Positions 1 through 7,958 of a DNA stretch of 19,921 nt are shown here, piece by piece; position 1 is the stretch's first letter; each line of letters starts with the position of its first letter. The translations under genes were made by a program, and so were the position numbers. The stretch is from Bacteroidales bacterium (GTDB taxonomy: Bacteria; Bacteroidota; Bacteroidia; Bacteroidales; Tenuifilaceae). The DNA is taken from contig WBUV01000011.1 of the NCBI GenBank assembly GCA_008933525.1, positions 1-19,921 of the forward strand, read 5' to 3'. The notes under the pieces are model-generated. The model ran no database searches and was not told the origin of the DNA. It worked only from the letters and a program-made list of their open reading frames with translations.

Positions 1-2
1 TT

Positions 3-320
3 TCAATTTGGTTTGGTTCGTTGATGATTTATTCTGAAATTTTTTGGCGACATGTTTTTGTGTTTTTTTCTAGGGCGTGGTTGGTTGATGTTTTCTATAC
101 TAAACTTGCTCGTTTTGGGTTTTTCATAAATAAAAAGTTTATTTTTCGTTTTATAGAATCAGGTATTTTTGAATTTCTATTATCATTGAGTTTTTACCGT
201 CTAGTTAAATACTTTTCTGGTTTAATTCAGGATGTTCAAGATGGCCGTTTGTCAAAATTTTTTGAAACCTCTACACTAAAGGTTTGCTTGTTGTTTGTGC
301 TAAGTTTTCTAGTTTTATAA
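3..320 (+). CDS. nad5: NADH dehydrogenase subunit 5, C-terminal part (5' end outside window)
   Basis: This is the tail of the proton-pumping membrane subunit ND5 of respiratory complex I in the mitochondrial inner membrane. The frame is open from base 3 without a stop, so the gene begins upstream of the window. The Met at base 24 is internal and not the start. The residues fit the family's C-terminal pattern: a segment with WLVDVFY resembling the usual W/F-x-D-x-x-Y motif, then FIESGIFEF resembling the D-K-G-x-x-E block, then a region with an I-x-x-x-Q-x-G-like stretch (LIQDVQDGRL), then a final hydrophobic helix ending at a TAA stop. trnK starts only three bases after the stop, suggesting that tRNA excision releases the mRNA end. 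Identification is by remembered family pattern only. Confidence 0.82.
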   Translation, partial: SIWFGSLMIYSEIFWRHVFVFFSRAWLVDVFYTKLARFGFFINKKFIFRFIESGIFEFLLSLSFYRLVKYFSGLIQDVQDGRLSKFFETSTLKVCLLFVLSFLVL

Positions 321-323
321 TTT

Positions 324-396
324 TTTCGTATAGTATAGTGGTTAATACGCCGGGCTTTTAACCCGTGAGGCTTGGGTTCAAGTCCCAATACGGTCA
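324..396 (+). tRNA. trnK(uuu): tRNA-Lys (anticodon TTT)
   Basis: The cloverleaf has D stem GTAT/ATAC, anticodon loop CTTTTAA (TTT), T arm TTGGG/TTCAAGT/CCCAA and 3' acceptor strand TACGGTC with discriminator A. The 5' strand TTTCGTA pairs fully only at positions 4-7. Position 1 is T:C, position 2 is T:T and position 3 is a T:G wobble. The anticodon stem has one C:T mismatch at its outer pair. CCA is not encoded. Editing of the 5' end is expected to repair the acceptor stem. Confidence 0.9.
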
Positions 397-436
397 AGGG
401 TGCCAAAAAAAGCGCAAACCTTGGGAGGTATTCTGG

Positions 437-2162
<1,726 letters not shown>

Positions 2163-2190
2163 TTTCGTGTAGTAATAAAATATAGGAGTA

Positions 2191-2264
2191 GGTCTAGTAG
2201 CACAATTGGTTAGTGCATTCGGCTGTTAACCGAAAGGTTGTAGGTTCGAGCCCTGCCTAGTTCG
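2191..2264 (+). tRNA. trnN(guu): tRNA-Asn (anticodon GTT)
   Basis: D arm GCAC/GTGC, anticodon loop CTGTTAA (GTT), T arm GTAGG/TTCGAGC/CCTGC, 3' acceptor strand CTAGTTC, discriminator G. The 5' strand GGTCTAG pairs at 4-7 (CTAG). Position 3 is T:T, position 2 is a G:T wobble and position 1 is G:C. It begins about 29 bases after the estimated end of rns and is the first of three closely spaced tRNA genes. Confidence 0.93.
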
Positions 2265-2285
2265 TTAATTTTATGTATCGTTGTT

Positions 2286-2374
2286 TTGTGAGTGGCTGAG
2301 TGGTTTAAGGCGTCAGTCTTGAAAACTGAAGAGTATATTTGTATACTCCGTAGGTTCAAATCCTACCTCAGGTG
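2286..2374 (+). tRNA. trnS(uga): tRNA-Ser (anticodon TGA)
   Basis: Class II tRNA with a long variable arm (GAGTAT/GTACTC-like hairpin around 2331-2348). Anticodon loop CTTGAAA (TGA) sits on stem TCAGT/ACTGA. T arm GTAGG/TTCAAAT/CCTAC. The 3' acceptor strand is CTCAGGT with discriminator G. The 5' strand TTGTGAG pairs at 4-7. Position 1 is T:T, position 2 is a T:G wobble and position 3 is G:G, so none of the first three positions forms a Watson-Crick pair. Confidence 0.93.
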
Positions 2375-2381
2375 TGTTTTG

Positions 2382-2462
2382 CAAGAAGTGGCTGAGTGGT
2401 TTAGGCGATGGACTGTAAATCCACGGTGTATGCCGACATAGGTTCGAGTCCTATCTTCTGCA
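2382..2462 (+). tRNA. trnY(gua): tRNA-Tyr (anticodon GTA)
   Basis: Class II-like tRNA, 81 bases, with variable arm CGGTGTATGCCG, as in bacterial and mitochondrial tRNA-Tyr. Anticodon loop CTGTAAA (GTA). T arm ATAGG/TTCGAGT/CCTAT. The 3' acceptor strand is CTTCTGC with discriminator A. The 5' strand CAAGAAG pairs at 3-7; position 1 is C:C and position 2 is A:G. Confidence 0.93.
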
Positions 2463-2642
2463 ATTGATTTGTGTGTTGTTTTAAAACTTGGGGGATTTTT
2501 GTCATTTTACTTGATTTATGGCTTTAATTTAGTAGTAGGTTAGTATATATGTTCAGGTTTTCTGGCTATTACTTCCACTTAGCCTTTTTGAGGATAAAAA
2601 ATAAAATAAGTTTTGTCATATAAAATTACTAAAAAATAGTTT
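2463..2642 (+). other. Intergenic region upstream of nad2, no gene recognised
   Basis: About 180 AT-rich bases between trnY and the nad2 ATG. No tRNA, no convincing 5S rRNA loop and no conserved ORF could be seen. The only notable string is TAAAATTACTAAAA at 2621-2634, which recurs just upstream of rps2. The region could carry the nad2 5' leader or a promoter, but nothing in the sequence proves it. Confidence 0.4.
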
Positions 2643-5510
2643 ATGTTGGTTTTACAAGCTTTTTTCGATTCACTTCAAGAATTTATCCTTTACTTCGCTT
2701 TTCATGATTTTTTCCTTAACCACTGTATATTCGAGGGAGCCATTACCATCCTTGAAGATGGTAGCCTTAAAGGGGATGTTGTTTGTGGAAAAAATATCCT
2801 TTTTTTATACAAAGAAAAACTTGGTTTTTCTTTTTTTATATTTATTAGCTTTTTAAAATTTAAATTTTTAAAAATATTTTTAATTGGGTTTACCACCGTC
2901 TTGGATTATTGTATTGTAGGCCCTTGGTGCTCTGGTGTGGCTCGTGCAGGGTATGTCTGGGAAATAAGTCCTTGTTGGAGGTTTTGGACTCTTCGTTTTT
3001 TTGATTTATTGAATTTTTTTAATTCTATTAACTTTGATGTTGCAGGGTTTTACGCAAGTAATTGGTCTTTGTTACTTACAGTTTTGGAAACCTTAATGTG
3101 GCTCTTTTATATAATTTTTTGTGTTTTAGCGATTCCGTTTTTCATTTTTAATATACTATTAAAACTTGGGGGGTTTGTGTTGCTTACTTTATTAAATGGC
3201 TTTAGCCTCTTTTATTTTTTTTGTTTACTTTGTTGTTCTACTGCTGTTTTTTTATTTTCTTCCCCTTACACAATGTTTCCTGAATTTATGCTTGTTTTAT
3301 CAATAATTATCGCAGTCTTTCTTTATGGCTTAGCAAGTGTAAAATACGATTTAGGATTTCTTCATAAACAGGTAGCTTTAGCTTTTGGATATGATGCGCT
3401 GGTGAGGGTAAGTAATTTTGGTACTTTCGAGCGCAACATGCTACTTCGTTTTCATAATAGTCGACGTCAGTTGACAATGATACTTATTTTTTGGCGAGTT
3501 CTTTTTGTTGGATCATTGCTTTCCTTTTTGTGGTTTACGATTCAATTTGGTTTTTATTATCCAGTTCACCTACAAACAGTAGATTATCTAAGTTTGAACT
3601 TTACTGCTGTCTCAAACAGCGTAGTAGGCGCCAGTGACATAATTTTTGGAGCTCATTTTTACCATGATGGGTTTACTTTTAGTAGTAGATTTTTTTTAGT
3701 GTTTTTATTTATTTTGTTTTTGATTATAGTTAGAAACGAGTTGTTTCAGGAGTCTAAACTTTGCAACTTGGAATTTCTGATTCTTTATGCCTTTGGAGTT
3801 TTGTTCTCAATGTTTTTAGTTTCATCCTTTAGTTTATTTTCTTTTTTTCTTTCAGCTGAAGGTTTGGTTATTACTATGTACTTACTAGCGGCGAGCGGTA
3901 TTTATTACAGGTTATTTTCAAAATTTTATTTATCTGTTTTACATAACTTGATTAGATACCGTTCACTAGAAGGTGCTTTAAAATACTCAATATTTAATAT
4001 TTTATCTACTTTCTTTTTATTGTTTGGTTCAGTTATTTTATTTGCAGTGACTAAAGGCTCACTTTTTTTTTCAAGCATTTCCTTGATGATTACACATTTA
4101 CAAGATTCGCATTCAAGCCTTTCACATTTCTTATTGTTTGGTAGCTTTGTTGGTGTTCTGTGTTTATGTTTTTCTTTTTTTTTTAAATTAGGGATTTTTC
4201 CATTTTCATCTTGGGTTCCGGATTTGTATGAATCGACAATACCGGTAAACATGGTTTATTTTTTAATTTTACCAAAAGCAGCAATTATGCTAGCTTTTGT
4301 AAATTTTTATCGTTTTTTTTTTGTTCACTTCTACTCTGGGTTTTTTATAATCTGTGCACTACTAGGTTTAATTTCCATAGTGTATGGTTCTTTGGGTGCA
4401 ATTAACCAAACTAAACTTCCTAGAATTTTAGCATACAGTTCCGTAACTTATGCGGGGCTTTTTATTTTTTTAACTGCTATTTGCTTTTTACCCTCTGTGC
4501 GGTTACAGCACTTATCTATTATATTTGCTATCACATATGTTATCGTATTGTTGTTTTTTTTAGTTTTTTATTTAACTTTGCGCTATAGCCCTTATTACTT
4601 TACTTATGTTTATATATCGCAGTTTCGCTTTGCACAAACCAGGTCAAAAACGTTTCAATTATTTTTGGTTAACTCTTTGTTTAGTTTAAGCGGCATTCCA
4701 CCGTTTTTTGGTTGGGTACTAAAATTTGTTTTTTTAATTGCTTTAGTTAAATTTTTTAGCTTTGGTATTTTTAGTTTATTTAAAACTTCATATTGGATTC
4801 CTGCAGATTTACTTATAAACTTTTTTCAACAGTACGATACCCGCTGGATTGTAGACGGCACTTATGATGTTCAAAAAACACTATTTGATCAGTTATTAGC
4901 CAAACAAAAATCTGCACCCGTACGTGTGTTAGGTGATAGTGTTGAGGAAAGAATCCTGGATTCTGCTTTCTTTTCGTACATCGGTGCCGTTGTGTCATCC
5001 GGAGTTCAATCTAGTATTCAATATTACTCGTACTACAAAAAGTTCTTGTTTGATTGTGCCGATGTGGTTTTTATTGCGTTCCAAACATTAAAAAGTGGAA
5101 TTATTAATTTCTTGTTTGGTACTAAAGCTCAGTTTGCTGTTGTAGCTTCAAAATCGTTTATTGGCGAGCTTTTAGATTTAATTTTAAGAAATAAAATTGA
5201 CTTAGTACTATCATTTATAAATAATTCTGGTTGGTTTGTAATTACTAGTATTTTCATTTTATTTTTTTTACTTTTTTTAATTACTGTACTCTCAACTTTC
5301 TATTATTTACGAATTTTAAAAAGTGTATATACTTCTCCGAAACACGCCTTTTTGTATTATAACCAAAACACCGGGGCAATAAACATTTCTTTCTCTATGT
5401 GTGCTTTAATTCTGTTTTTAGGTATTGTAAACATTTTTGGAGTGGTTTTCTTTCAGTTTGTAAACAATACAGTATTTTTAATGTTTTGTTTTAATTCCAT
5501 AGGATTTTAA
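2643..5510 (+). CDS. nad2: NADH dehydrogenase subunit 2, with long N-terminal extension and internal insertion
   Basis: This is an antiporter-like proton-pumping subunit of complex I. The ND2 core begins near residue 211 (TMFPEFMLVLSI, base 3273). It continues through FLSAEGLVITMYLLAA, the block YRSLEGALKYSIFN, FKLGIFPFSSWVPDLYEST, YGSLGAINQTKLPRILAYSS and SLSGIPPFFGWVLKF (about residue 680), all in family order. The C-terminal TM ends with STFYYLRILKSVY. The family is usually about 490-500 residues; this frame has 955. The extra sequence lies in two places: residues 1-210 (hydrophobic, several possible TM segments, no family recognised) and a largely hydrophilic stretch at about 713-860, just before the last TM pair. 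Translation could start at the ATG at 3273, which would give a conventional N-terminus; the upstream part would then be a separate or non-coding segment. It is followed by trnP on the opposite strand. Confidence 0.9.
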   Translation: MLVLQAFFDSLQEFILYFAFHDFFLNHCIFEGAITILEDGSLKGDVVCGKNILFLYKEKLGFSFFIFISFLKFKFLKIFLIGFTTVLDYCIVGPWCSGVARAGYVWEISPCWRFWTLRFFDLLNFFNSINFDVAGFYASNWSLLLTVLETLMWLFYIIFCVLAIPFFIFNILLKLGGFVLLTLLNGFSLFYFFCLLCCSTAVFLFSSPYTMFPEFMLVLSIIIAVFLYGLASVKYDLGFLHKQVALAFGYDALVRVSNFGTFERNMLLRFHNSRRQLTMILIFWRVLFVGSLLSFLWFTIQFGFYYPVHLQTVDYLSLNFTAVSNSVVGASDIIFGAHFYHDGFTFSSRFFLVFLFILFLIIVRNELFQESKLCNLEFLILYAFGVLFSMFLVSSFSLFSFFLSAEGLVITMYLLAASGIYYRLFSKFYLSVLHNLIRYRSLEGALKYSIFNILSTFFLLFGSVILFAVTKGSLFFSSISLMITHLQDSHSSLSHFLLFGSFVGVLCLCFSFFFKLGIFPFSSWVPDLYESTIPVNMVYFLILPKAAIMLAFVNFYRFFFVHFYSGFFIICALLGLISIVYGSLGAINQTKLPRILAYSSVTYAGLFIFLTAICFLPSVRLQHLSIIFAITYVIVLLFFLVFYLTLRYSPYYFTYVYISQFRFAQTRSKTFQLFLVNSLFSLSGIPPFFGWVLKFVFLIALVKFFSFGIFSLFKTSYWIPADLLINFFQQYDTRWIVDGTYDVQKTLFDQLLAKQKSAPVRVLGDSVEERILDSAFFSYIGAVVSSGVQSSIQYYSYYKKFLFDCADVVFIAFQTLKSGIINFLFGTKAQFAVVASKSFIGELLDLILRNKIDLVLSFINNSGWFVITSIFILFFLLFLITVLSTFYYLRILKSVYTSPKHAFLYYNQNTGAINISFSMCALILFLGIVNIFGVVFFQFVNNTVFLMFCFNSIGF

Positions 5511-5523
5511 GGTACATATGTAC

Positions 5524-5595
5524 TCAGAGCAACAGGACTTGAACCTGTAACTTTCGCTCCCAAGGCGAATGTTTTACCGTTGAAACTATGCTTTT
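5524..5595 (-). tRNA. trnP(ugg): tRNA-Pro (anticodon TGG), minus strand
   Basis: On the minus strand: anticodon stem-loop TTCGC/CTTGGGA/GCGAA (TGG), T arm ACAGG/TTCAAGT/CCTGT, 3' acceptor strand TGCTCTG, discriminator A. The 5' strand AAAAGCA pairs at 4-7 and 2. Position 1 is A:G and position 3 is A:C. It is one of only three genes in the window on the minus strand and lies head-to-head with trnD. Confidence 0.92.
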
Positions 5596-5617
5596 TACCA
5601 GACAAAAAGTAAACTGA

Positions 5618-5689
5618 ACCGAGGTAGCATAATGGTAGTGCACCAGCTTGTCGAGCTGGGTGGTGAGAGTTCGAGTCTCTTCCTCGGCG
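5618..5689 (+). tRNA. trnD(guc): tRNA-Asp (anticodon GTC)
   Basis: Anticodon stem-loop CCAGC/TTGTCGA/GCTGG (GTC), T arm GAGAG/TTCGAGT/CTCTT, 3' acceptor strand CCTCGGC, discriminator G. The 5' strand ACCGAGG pairs at 2-7; only position 1 (A:C) fails. It is separated by one base from the next tRNA gene. Confidence 0.94.
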
Positions 5690-5690
5690 C

Positions 5691-5763
5691 TTACTTGTAG
5701 TTTAATTGGTAAAACTTACCGCTCATAACGGTGCTGTTGTAGGTTCAAGTCCTGCCAAGTCCG
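5691..5763 (+). tRNA. trnM(cau): tRNA with anticodon CAT (elongator Met, or Ile after lysidine modification)
   Basis: Anticodon stem-loop TACCG/CTCATAA/CGGTG (CAT), T arm GTAGG/TTCAAGT/CCTGC, 3' acceptor strand CAAGTCC, discriminator G. The 5' strand TTACTTG pairs at 3-7; positions 1 and 2 are both T:C. The anticodon stem lacks the three consecutive G:C pairs of initiator tRNAs, so it is more likely elongator Met or the tRNA-Ile whose CAU anticodon is read as AUA. These two cannot be separated by eye. Confidence 0.9.
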
Positions 5764-5865
5764 TTATTTGTGTTTCCAAAATTCATTAGTTTTGTATGAA
5801 TGTTTAAAAGACTTAAGTCTTTGTAAGGTATAAGTTTTAAAATTACTAAAATATCTATTAACTTT

Positions 5866-6999
5866 GTGAAACAATCAGCATTTGAGTTTGTAATAAAAGA
5901 GCTATCGGTCTCTGGTTTCCAGTATGGTCATAAATTTTCTCAGTGGAATAGTTTCTGTATCCCTAATTATTTATTTTTATACTATAACGCTTCGTATATT
6001 TCGTTTAGTCTTTCTGCTACTTTTGTATTTTTAAAAAAAGCCGTGTTGTTTTTACAACAGGCTTCTAGTCGCGGAGCTCGCTTTTTATTTGCTGAAGGTC
6101 ACCATTTTCCAGTTGTAAAAACCTTTGGTGGCGCTTTGCTTAGGGATAAGTTTATACACGGTTTTTTGTCTCATAATTGGTTAGGGGGCACTTTAACCAA
6201 TTGGTTTAATTTGGTTGCAAAGACCGTTAGGCGTACTAGGGCGGGCAACATAAAGAATTTTAGGATTTTTAAATATGTTTCAGGAATTTCACGTTTTAAA
6301 TTTCTACCAAACGTTTTATTTTTATTCAGTTTAACAACAGCCCCCACAGCATTATTAGAGTCTAATAGACTAGCTATACCCACTGTAGCGATTGTAGATA
6401 GCGATGTTCATTCATCTAATGTTACGTTTCCAATTTTTGGAAATGATAATTCCGCAAACAGCCTTTACTACTTGTTTTTTTTAATTGCAGCTTCGCGAGT
6501 TGCTGGTCGCTTTAAACGTTTTCAAACCTTTAACCGTTTTGTTAATAAAGAACTTCGGGTTTTGTTAACAAAAACTCTTATTTTGCTTTTTAAATTCTTA
6601 TTGCGTAGGTTTCGGTTTAATTTAGGTATACTTTTAAAGGTATTGCGACGCCGGCGTCGCAATAAAAGAAGTTTGACGATCGGAAAGCGTATCATACGAA
6701 GTCAACAGAGGCGTTTAGTTTTTTTATATACAAAATTAAAAAAATTACGTGTGAAGTTGTCTTTTAAAGTAAAACGCAAGTTTAAAGTTTTGATGAAAGT
6801 GTCTGGCTTTACTAAAAAAACAGCACAACGGGGTGCGTTAAAAAAAAAGCGTAACGGTGTTTTAAATTTAATTGTTAAGGGCTACACGAACGGGTCTAAA
6901 AAAGCCTTATCGAGCATTGTTGCACTTTCAAGCAAAATGAAATACTATTCTAGTTTAAAAAACAAACGGCAACGTTCGTATTCTAATTATCGTCGTTAA
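5866..6999 (+). CDS. rps2: Small-subunit ribosomal protein S2, with basic C-terminal extension
   Basis: S2 of the small mitochondrial ribosomal subunit. Family landmarks: GFQYGHKFSQWN near the N-terminus, ARFLFAEG, then HNWLGGTLTNW (about residue 102-112), APTALLESNRLAIPTVAIVD, and PIFGNDNSANSLYYLF (about 188-203), matching the S2 IP-x-x-x-x-x-D and P-x-x-x-ND motifs. No ATG lies near the expected N-terminus. GTG at 5866 puts the protein start just before the conserved region; in-frame ATT at 5857 and ATA at 5851 are alternatives. The S2 core ends around residue 220. The remaining roughly 155 residues are strongly basic (clusters such as LRRRRRNKRS) with no family match I recognise. Two perfect palindromes lie in the gene: one within the extension (6641-6664), and one spanning its stop codon. 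Confidence 0.88.
   Translation: MKQSAFEFVIKELSVSGFQYGHKFSQWNSFCIPNYLFLYYNASYISFSLSATFVFLKKAVLFLQQASSRGARFLFAEGHHFPVVKTFGGALLRDKFIHGFLSHNWLGGTLTNWFNLVAKTVRRTRAGNIKNFRIFKYVSGISRFKFLPNVLFLFSLTTAPTALLESNRLAIPTVAIVDSDVHSSNVTFPIFGNDNSANSLYYLFFLIAASRVAGRFKRFQTFNRFVNKELRVLLTKTLILLFKFLLRRFRFNLGILLKVLRRRRRNKRSLTIGKRIIRSQQRRLVFLYTKLKKLRVKLSFKVKRKFKVLMKVSGFTKKTAQRGALKKKRNGVLNLIVKGYTNGSKKALSSIVALSSKMKYYSSLKNKRQRSYSNYRR
6641..6664. repeat. Perfect 24-base GC-rich palindrome inside rps2
   Basis: The left arm TATTGCGACGCC is the exact reverse complement of the right arm GGCGTCGCAATA, with no spacer. It encodes part of the arginine cluster LRRRRRN of the rps2 C-terminal extension. It is much richer in G+C than its surroundings. 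Palindromes without a loop are typical of snap-back or inserted hairpin elements, but a role in the RNA is equally possible. Confidence 0.9.
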
Positions 7000-7019
7000 T
7001 AATTAACGACGATAATTAG
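6983..7019. repeat. Perfect 18-bp inverted repeat spanning the rps2 stop codon
   Basis: The arm CTAATTATCGTCGTTAAT (6983-7000) is followed after a single A by its exact reverse complement (7002-7019). The left arm contains the last codons and TAA stop of rps2; the right arm lies in the gap before trnL. In RNA this would form a hairpin holding the stop codon. It may mark the mRNA 3' end or a processing or stability element. Confidence 0.92.
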
Positions 7020-7024
7020 TTTTC

Positions 7025-7109
7025 TCTCCACTAACGGAGTTGAACCGTTACTCCTTATAAAAGGCAAGGATTTTAAGTCCTTTGCGTCTACCAATTCCGC
7101 CAAGTGCTG
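7025..7109 (-). tRNA. trnL(uaa): tRNA-Leu (anticodon TAA), minus strand
   Basis: On the minus strand: class II tRNA with the typical GGCGGAATTGGTAGACGC D region, anticodon loop CTTAAAA (TAA), variable arm, T arm AACGG/TTCAACT/CCGTT, 3' acceptor strand AGTGGAG, discriminator A. The 5' strand CAGCACT pairs at 4-7 and 1. Position 2 is A:A and position 3 is G:G. It is flanked on both sides by long palindromes, the one on its 5' side beginning at its terminal base. Confidence 0.93.
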
Positions 7110-7144
7110 GTGATTTATAAAGGAGTACTCCTTTATAAATCACC
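7109..7144. repeat. Perfect 36-base palindrome between trnL and trnF
   Basis: The left arm GGTGATTTATAAAGGAGT (7109-7126) is directly followed by its exact reverse complement (7127-7144). There is no spacer. It starts at the 5' terminal base of trnL(UAA) and ends 14 bases before the 3' end of trnF, so it fills most of the spacer between two minus-strand tRNA genes. Its sequence is unrelated to the palindrome on the other side of trnL. Confidence 0.93.
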
Positions 7145-7158
7145 TCTTACTTTATCTT

Positions 7159-7230
7159 TGCCCAGAGGCGGATTTGAACCACCGACCAATGGCTTTTCAA
7201 GCCACTGCTCTACCGCTGAGCTATCTGGTT
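7159..7230 (-). tRNA. trnF(gaa): tRNA-Phe (anticodon GAA), minus strand
   Basis: On the minus strand: D arm with TAGCTCAGCGGTAGAGC, anticodon stem-loop GTGGC/TTGAAAA/GCCAT (GAA), T arm GGTGG/TTCAAAT/CCGCC, 3' acceptor strand TCTGGGC, discriminator A. The 5' strand AACCAGA pairs at 3-7. Position 1 is A:C and position 2 is A:G. It is likely co-transcribed with trnL(UAA), which lies downstream on the same strand. Confidence 0.94.
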
Positions 7231-7283
7231 TTGTTTTATTGGGGTCGGATAATGTCGTATTATTTTGTGTATTTGTGAAAGAA

Positions 7284-7355
7284 AGGGGCGTAATTTAACT
7301 GGTAAAATATATGTTTTGCAAGCATGTTTCGGCAGTTCGAGTCTGCCCGCTTCCA
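7284..7355 (+). tRNA. trnA(ugc): tRNA-Ala (anticodon TGC)
   Basis: Anticodon stem-loop TATGT/TTTGCAA/GCATG (TGC), T arm GGCAG/TTCGAGT/CTGCC, 3' acceptor strand CGCTTCC, discriminator A. The 5' strand AGGGGCG pairs at 5-7 and 2, with G:T wobbles at 3 and 4. Position 1 is an A:C mismatch. First of three plus-strand tRNA genes before atp9. Confidence 0.91.
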
Positions 7356-7390
7356 GCTTTATATTTTTGTGCTTTTTTTATAACTTAATA

Positions 7391-7461
7391 ATTGGGGTAG
7401 CATAATGGTAGTGCAAATGTTTGCAAAACATAGGGTGTTAGTTCGATTCTAATCCCTCGGT
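7391..7461 (+). tRNA. trnC(gca): tRNA-Cys (anticodon GCA)
   Basis: Anticodon stem-loop AATGT/TTGCAAA/ACATA (GCA), T arm GTTAG/TTCGATT/CTAAT, 3' acceptor strand CCCTCGG, discriminator T. The 5' strand ATTGGGG pairs at 5-7, with a G:T wobble at 4. Position 3 is T:C, position 2 is a T:G wobble and position 1 is A:G. Confidence 0.91.
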
Positions 7462-7468
7462 TTTATAG

Positions 7469-7540
7469 GTCGACGTAGCTTAATGGTTGAGCACCGGGTT
7501 GTGGGTCCGGGTGGTGTTGGTTCGATTCCAATCGTCTACC
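7469..7540 (+). tRNA. trnH(gug): tRNA-His (anticodon GTG)
   Basis: Anticodon stem-loop CCGGG/TTGTGGG/TCCGG (GTG), T arm GTTGG/TTCGATT/CCAAT, 3' acceptor strand CGTCTAC with C at position 73. A G is encoded just upstream at 7468, so the identity pair G-1:C73 could come from the genome. The 5' strand GTCGACG pairs at 1, 2 and 4-7; position 3 is a C:T mismatch. Confidence 0.93.
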
Positions 7541-7635
7541 GTTTACAATTTTATAATTTTTGAGTTTTTATTAAGGACGTTTTAGAGTACTATTGTTTAA
7601 AAATTTGTTTATTTTAATATTTTTATTTAGTTTAA

Positions 7636-7872
<237 letters not shown>

Positions 7873-7877
7873 TCTTG

Positions 7878-7918
7878 AAACAAACCACGGTAAATTTTAG
7901 ATTTACCGTGGTTTGTTT
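7878..7918. repeat. 18-bp perfect hairpin downstream of atp9
   Basis: The arm AAACAAACCACGGTAAAT (7878-7895), a five-base loop TTTAG, and the exact reverse complement at 7901-7918. Together with the palindrome at 7843-7872 it forms a double hairpin filling most of the gap between atp9 and rps4. It could be a 3' end or processing signal, or a mobile double-hairpin element of the kind known from some fungal mtDNAs. The sequence alone does not decide. Confidence 0.93.
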
Positions 7919-7958
7919 GGTTAATGTTTATTTATTTAATTTTATTATGTATTTTTGA

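Noticed and set aside
2463..2642. Possible mitochondrial 5S rRNA gene, which some amoebozoans carry
   Set aside because: No conserved 5S loop sequence or stem pattern was visible here or in the other short spacers. A covariance-model search would be needed to exclude it.
5513..5524. 12-base palindrome GTACATATGTAC after nad2
   Set aside because: Too short to separate from chance in AT-rich DNA, and it touches the end of trnP.
7104..7298. Plus-strand ORF of 64 codons
   Set aside because: It covers trnF (minus strand) and the palindrome between trnL and trnF; an artefact of structured RNA genes.
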